Of a DNA stretch of 10,077 nucleotides, positions 9,601 through 10,077 are shown one piece after another (the stretch's first letter is position 1; each line of letters begins with the position of its first letter). The notes below the pieces were generated by a model that did no database searches, had not been told where the DNA came from, and saw nothing but the letters and a program-made list of their open reading frames with translations. The stretch spans positions 1 through 10,077 of the forward strand of contig JABVXU010001103.1 in the NCBI GenBank assembly GCA_013365365.1, read 5' to 3'. The stretch comes from Cruorifilaria tuberocauda. Lineage: Eukaryota; Nematoda; Chromadorea; Rhabditida; Onchocercidae. The position numbers were made by a program, and so were the translations under genes.

Positions 9601-9701
9601 TACGACAAACATATCTGATAACGGTCGTTCATTAACCGGATAATTAACCGGTTTCGGATAATTTACATTAAGCGCAGATTGCTTATTTAGATAGCTATGG
9701 C
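441..9701 (-). CDS. Type IIC P-type ATPase alpha subunit (Na+/K+-ATPase-like), internal part of a multi-exon gene
   Basis: Ten exons on the minus strand join into about 500 codons that align along the Na+/K+-ATPase alpha family from the middle of the N domain to the start of M6. Joined phases agree at nine exon ends and the stretch has no internal stop. Family signatures in order are CNRA, PFN, KGAPE, DPPR, MITGDH, IVFAR, a hinge motif, [18 protein letters not shown], and WPEIFP in M5. The family moves cations across the plasma membrane using a phospho-aspartate cycle, normally with a beta subunit. The exon with the DKTGT phosphorylation site, the actuator domain and M1-M4 are not in the window, nor is the rest of M6 to M10. 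Several catalytic and cation-site residues are replaced, so active pumping is uncertain. Nematodes have divergent members of this family (the C. elegans catp group), but I cannot assign an orthologue, so no symbol is given. Confidence 0.93.
647..1833 (-). other. Intron between exons B and A
   Basis: About 1.19 kb of A+T-rich intron with a donor next to 1833 and an acceptor next to 647. It contains short AATTAAAT and TAGTTAAT runs and an 89 bp duplication near the exon B side. The stretch 1380-1500 is slightly less A+T-rich, but I see no exon with conserved content in it. Confidence 0.8.
1564..1765. repeat. 89 bp tandem duplication of A/T sequence
   Basis: The segment from 1564 beginning ATATATTAAATTAATATT recurs at 1653 with very few changes, and a third partial copy begins near 1746. 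It is almost pure A+T. The low divergence suggests a recent duplication. Confidence 0.75.
1834..1970 (-). CDS. Exon B: P-domain hinge with altered motif TGQGVSD
   Basis: A 137 nt exon between acceptor TTAATTCTAG and donor CAG|GTTAGC. After one base completing Arg there are 45 codons, then one base of a Gly codon shared with exon A. It begins [17 protein letters not shown], matching TSPQQKLIIVEGCQRQG, so the conserved P-domain Lys is kept. The next motif reads [20 protein letters not shown] where the family has [20 protein letters not shown]. The first Asp, a Mg2+ ligand (Asp710 in the mammalian Na+/K+-ATPase), is Gln from codon CAA, and Asn is Ser, while the second Asp is kept. Reading frame and splice sites are intact, so this looks like substitution in a maintained gene. 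Confidence 0.93.
1971..2114 (-). other. Short intron between exons C and B
   Basis: 144 nt with donor AAG|GTAAAC and acceptor TTAATTCTAG. No repeats and nothing else of note. Confidence 0.85.
2115..2269 (-). CDS. Exon C: P domain, ending in IVFAR
   Basis: Starts in phase 0 after acceptor TTAATTTATAG. Fifty-one codons plus two bases end at donor AAG|GTAAAC, and the Arg of IVFAR is completed by the first base of exon B. Near residues 12-31 the sequence corresponds to the variable segment before the conserved IVFARTSP, with SAKQM aligned near NPRDAK and VIGDDLDRL near VHGSDLKDM. IVFAR is conserved throughout type IIC pumps. The intron side of the acceptor merges directly into a ~540 bp tandem array, and the array unit resembles the acceptor sequence itself. 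Confidence 0.92.
2276..2815. repeat. Degenerate tandem array, unit about 30 bp, next to exon C
   Basis: Roughly eighteen related units built from TTACTTACAAATTAAT, TAGTATTACTTAC and TAATGTACTATTAATTAG alternate over 540 bp. On the transcribed strand the units contain nine GTAAGTAAT and three GTAAGCAAT elements, which look like 5' splice sites. The sequence at the exon C acceptor (CCTATAAATTAATAGTACTA on the + strand) is itself a diverged unit, so the array grew out of the acceptor region. Confidence 0.85.
3004..3045. repeat. 11 bp inverted repeat
   Basis: TTTAAATCTGT at 3004-3014 and ACAGATTTAAA at 3035-3045 are perfect reverse complements with a 20 nt loop. It may form a hairpin in intron RNA. 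Confidence 0.5.
3450..3517 (-). CDS. Exon D: P domain, TGDH helix
   Basis: A 68 nt exon following acceptor AGTATTTTAG. Two bases complete Gly, then 22 codons begin [16 protein letters not shown] and end GIGDET at donor ACG|GTATAA, phase 0. It matches [24 protein letters not shown] of the Na+/K+-ATPase, with Ala for the usual Pro after TGDH. The join to exon C gives GDETVESSG against GNETVEDIA, which confirms that D and C are adjacent in the mature message even though 1.18 kb of repeat-rich intron lies between them. Confidence 0.92.
3882..4390. repeat. Long imperfect inverted repeat with extra copies
   Basis: The segment 3882-3960 (landmarks ACTTAAGCAGATTCATAAAT and AATAATCAGGCCAGAAATAA) is closely matched in reverse complement by 4271-4345 (landmarks TTATTTCTGGCCTCATTATT and GAATCCGCTTAAGTAAT). 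A second inverted partial copy follows at 4346-4390, and a more diverged direct copy lies at about 4120-4215. The arms of about 75 nt with a 310 nt loop could form a long hairpin. No transposase or target-site duplication is recognised, though a decayed non-autonomous element is possible. Confidence 0.75.
4450..4546. repeat. Degenerate CTTTACATTTA array
   Basis: About eight imperfect copies of an 11-12 bp unit (CTTTACATTTA, CTTTACATTTAG, CTTCACATTTA) run toward exon E's donor side. A simple intronic repeat without coding content. Confidence 0.7.
4621..4685 (-). CDS. Exon E: P domain, [10 protein letters not shown] segment
   Basis: A 65 nt exon with acceptor GCTTATTTAG and donor CAG|GTATAT. 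Its first base completes the Arg of DPPR and its last base begins the Gly that follows MIT. The 21 full codons read [21 protein letters not shown], one residue longer than quoted elsewhere and matching [21 protein letters not shown]. Together with exon D it forms the TGD motif of the P domain, whose Asp is kept. The open frame continues into both flanking introns, but those extensions are Lys/Phe-rich and not conserved, so the exon is limited to the splice-bounded part. Confidence 0.92.
4686..4863 (-). other. Short intron between exons F and E with an (ATGA)n run
   Basis: 178 nt with donor TCG|GTAAGC and acceptor GCTTATTTAG. It contains five copies of ATGA at 4821-4840, a likely variable microsatellite. 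Confidence 0.85.
4864..5021 (-). CDS. Exon F: end of N domain to the DPPR motif
   Basis: Starts in phase 0 after acceptor GTTTCTTTCAG and gives 52 codons plus two bases, ending at donor TCG|GTAAGC. Residues 4-16 ([13 protein letters not shown]) match LELGGLGERVLGF. Residues 37-52 ([17 protein letters not shown]) match FPTDNLCFVGLISMIDPP, and the Arg of DPPR is completed in exon E. DPPR marks the return from the N domain into the P domain and contributes to the nucleotide site. The linker is shorter than in vertebrate alpha subunits, without the extra residues before the FxxDNLxFxG-like segment. No changes at key residues are seen in this exon. Confidence 0.93.
5149..5366. repeat. Four degenerate copies of a GTATAGATTTTAAATTAGCTT unit
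   Basis: Related segments start near 5149, 5209, 5262 and 5337, each reading close to AGTATAGATTTTAAATTAGC followed by TTATTAC. Spacing is 53-75 bp. Intronic, no coding content. Confidence 0.65.
5395..5860. repeat. Three diverged copies of a ~120 bp intronic unit
   Basis: Copies beginning AAGTTAAATTACA occur near 5392, 5648 and 5780. They share a TTCATATAACATGAATAACC-like part and an AATAAATTAATTTATT-like part. In the first and third copies a TCTAATCAT/TTATCAAATTC segment follows, which appears to be the seed of the large array at 5903. Confidence 0.65.
5903..6763. repeat. ~860 bp tandem array of 29 and 38 bp units
   Basis: Units of 29 bp (core CTAATCATATCAGCTTATCA then AATTCTTAA) alternate with 38 bp units that add TTGTTTAATCT. 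Some units are shortened (TCAGATTTTAACTATCATAT). About 24 copies of TTATCA, which is TGATAA on the transcribed strand, occur in it. Local blocks of two or three units are repeated as higher-order units. It is a minisatellite by structure, and the units are not evenly spaced by unique sequence, so it is not a CRISPR array. Confidence 0.92.
6965..7219 (-). CDS. Exon G: N-domain core with PFN and KGAPE ATP-site motifs
   Basis: Eighty-five codons, phase 0 at both ends, after acceptor TTGTTTTCCAG. Residues 5-17 ([13 protein letters not shown]) match EIPFNSTNKYQLSI. Residues 54-58 are KGAPE, carrying the Lys near ATP that is classically labelled by FITC. Between these motifs is an insertion of about 20 residues, rich in Lys, Asp and Asn (positions 27-46), compared with vertebrate alpha subunits. 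The usual DRC after KGAPE reads KYC, so the Arg that contacts the ATP phosphates is replaced by Tyr. The donor CAG|GTGAAC was chosen because joining to exon F then aligns without a gap to the family ([14 protein letters not shown] against ELKDAFQNAYLELGG). A more consensus-like donor, AAAC|GTAAGT, 14 nt further on would shift the frame. Confidence 0.93.
7220..7947 (-). other. Intron between exons H and G
   Basis: 728 nt. The exon G half holds a GTAAATGAAG-type array (about 7345-7640). The exon H half is a ~150 bp duplication that includes exon H's donor. No conserved coding segment is seen. Confidence 0.85.
7345..7640. repeat. Degenerate array of ~12-15 bp GTAAATGAAG units
   Basis: Purine-rich + strand units such as AAGTAAATGAAGGTA, GGTAAATGAGGTAAG and AAATGAAGCTGACGT run for about 300 bp. 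There is a ~60 bp higher-order repeat (ATGAAGGTATGATAAATGAG at about 7479 and 7537). The last three units each contain GCTGACGTAA. Confidence 0.85.
7677..7956. repeat. ~150 bp duplication spanning exon H's donor
   Basis: Copy one (about 7677-7802) and copy two (about 7804-7956) share TATTCGTTAT, CTATAATATTT, AATCATTTCAAWATAAAA, GGAATTATTTGAAATTTAAA and AATTACATTATAATT. The last block of copy two (7942-7956) spans the exon H donor and nine bases of exon H. The same 15 bases lie in copy one at 7788-7802, giving an intronic decoy donor. Confidence 0.85.
7948..8067 (-). CDS. Exon H: N domain, GDASE-equivalent segment
   Basis: Forty codons, phase 0 at both ends, between acceptor CGAATTTTAG and donor AAT|GTAATT. 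Residues 15-27 ([13 protein letters not shown]) align with GDASESALLKCIE of the Na+/K+-ATPase. Residues 36-40 (RMNYN) followed by exon G (TVLDMPFN) align without a gap with RERYAKIVEIPFN, which fixes the donor. The GDASE motif, whose Glu helps hold the adenine ring in family structures, is changed to GLPTD here, with Asp in place of Glu. The donor is weak, and a copy of it with the nine last exon bases lies 154 bp away in the following intron. A copy of the acceptor region lies about 490 bp upstream in the preceding intron. Confidence 0.9.
8068..9063 (-). other. Intron between exons I and H
   Basis: About 1 kb. It holds the 166 bp tandem duplication (8205-8536) and a copy of exon H's acceptor region (8559-8588). 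The rest, about 8600-9050, is A+T-rich with no frame carrying family motifs. Short open frames on both strands around 8531-8791 have low-complexity composition. Confidence 0.75.
8205..8536. repeat. Near-perfect 166 bp tandem duplication
   Basis: The segment from 8211 (TATTCATTAGAATTATAAGT) recurs at 8377 and stays nearly identical through TTAACTTATCATGTTGATTG. Differences are a few substitutions and homopolymer-length changes. This is the least diverged large repeat in the window, so it is probably recent. Confidence 0.9.
9064..9184 (-). CDS. Exon I: probable variable N-domain linker, boundaries uncertain
   Basis: This stretch is clearly richer in G+C than the introns around it. It follows a good acceptor (CGTATCTCAG) and is open for 40 codons in one minus frame, beginning N-S-D-T-G-K and ending near Q-E-S-E before a GT (GAG|GTCAAA). 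The peptide is rich in Ser, Glu, Met and Asn and matches no conserved family motif. It sits where alpha subunits vary, between CNRA and GDASE. The open frame needs phase 2 at its start and ends in phase 0, which suits exon H. It fits exon J only if J uses its second donor at 9467. With J's CAG|GTCAAC donor the frame meets TAG after 15 codons. Other possible ends are AAA|GTTTAA at 9058 and GAA|GTTCAG. It may be a constitutive, alternative or decayed exon. Confidence 0.55.
9185..9489 (-). other. Intron between exons J and I
   Basis: About 300 nt. A patch at roughly 9361-9432 is richer in G+C and open in one minus frame (reading [13 protein letters not shown] in part), but I cannot place consistent splice sites around it. 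It could be exon remnant or unrelated sequence. Confidence 0.5.
9490..9701 (-). CDS. Exon J: N-domain start with the CNRA motif
   Basis: The acceptor ATATTTCAG precedes position 9701. The first two bases finish a codon begun in an unseen upstream exon, then 70 codons are open. Near residues 30-43 the sequence [15 protein letters not shown] matches the family's LSRIAGLCNRAVFQ in the nucleotide-binding domain. The first 25 residues are rich in Asn, Pro and Tyr and correspond to the variable stretch after the phosphorylation motif. The last 27 residues are rich in Lys, Ser and Glu and are not conserved. The donor chosen is CAG|GTCAAC, ending in phase 0. A second donor, CCT|GTTAGT, lies 23 nt downstream and would end the exon at 9467 in phase 2, which suits exon I better. 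The CNRA identification is firm, the 3' end is not. Confidence 0.85.
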
Positions 9702-10077
9702 CTGAAATATATTCAAGCTAATTTTTAAAAAAAAATTAAAAAAAGAAAAATGAAAATTAGCAATTTTTCATTCGAATTTATAAAAAAGGTCATGAAAAGA
9801 TTAAAATCAATGAATGAAAAAAATTAAAATTCGCACAATATTTTATACAAATTATAATGAGAATTTGATCATAAAAAAAATATTGAAGAAATTTTCATGA
9901 AACATTTCAAAAGAATAAAATTACTGTTTTTCAAATAGACGAATTTTTTTAAATATTTTTAAAGAAAGAGGTAAAATTAAAAATTTTAGAAATTTAAAAA
10001 AAATTAAAAAATTTTCCATGGAAAAAGTAAAGTTAAAATTTCAAAATATTTTTAAAGAAAAAGGTAAAATTAAGAAT
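9702..10077 (-). other. Partial intron 5' of exon J
   Basis: Very A+T-rich, ending at exon J's acceptor. A 30 bp segment beginning AAATATTTTTAAAGAAAGAG (9951) recurs at 10044, period about 93 bp. No exon is seen, so the exon with the DKTGT phosphorylation motif must lie further right. Confidence 0.75.

Noticed and set aside
441..9701. Reading the gene as a pseudogene because of its degenerate motifs
   Set aside because: All exons are open and the splice sites are intact with agreeing phases apart from the unresolved J-I junction, and most structural motifs are conserved, which points to a maintained gene.

Overview
The window is a very A+T-rich piece of a eukaryotic nuclear genome. It holds the central part of one multi-exon gene on the minus strand. 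The gene encodes a P-type ATPase alpha subunit of the type IIC class (Na+/K+- and H+/K+-ATPase family). The introns start with GT and end with short TTTCAG- or TTTTAG-like acceptors without long pyrimidine tracts, which fits a nematode. I infer a nematode, possibly an A+T-rich parasitic clade such as the filarial worms and relatives, but the sequence does not settle the species.

Transcription runs from high to low coordinates. Ten coding exons can be read: J (9490-9701), I (9064-9184, boundaries uncertain), H (7948-8067), G (6965-7219), F (4864-5021), E (4621-4685), D (3450-3517), C (2115-2269), B (1834-1970) and A (441-646). Exon phases agree at every junction except J-I. Together they give about 500 codons without stop or frameshift, roughly half of a normal alpha subunit. 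They cover the nucleotide-binding (N) domain, the second part of the phosphorylation (P) domain, and the start of the C-terminal membrane domain (M5 to the start of M6). The exon with the phosphorylated Asp (DKTGT), the actuator domain and M1-M4 should lie beyond the right edge. The rest of M6 to M10 should lie beyond the left edge.

The protein keeps the family fold and many signatures: [45 protein letters not shown] and DNFASIV. Several residues normally needed for ATP and Mg2+ handling and for cation binding are replaced. The hinge motif TGDGVND reads TGQGVSD, GDASE reads GLPTD, the DRC after KGAPE reads KYC, and SNIPE in M5 reads HLWPE. This suggests a divergent nematode pump or a pump-like protein with weak or no transport. 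It is not an obvious pseudogene, since the reading frame and splice sites are intact.

The introns take up most of the window and hold little beyond repeats. These include a ~50 bp tandem array next to exon A, an 89 bp duplication, a ~540 bp array next to exon C, a ~75 bp inverted repeat with a ~310 nt loop, a ~860 bp array of 29/38 bp units with about 24 TGATAA motifs, a degenerate GTAAATGAAG array, a ~150 bp duplication next to exon H, and a near-perfect 166 bp tandem duplication. A recurring theme is that intronic repeats carry copies of the neighbouring exon's own splice sites. I found no plus-strand gene, RNA gene, CRISPR array or recognisable transposase.
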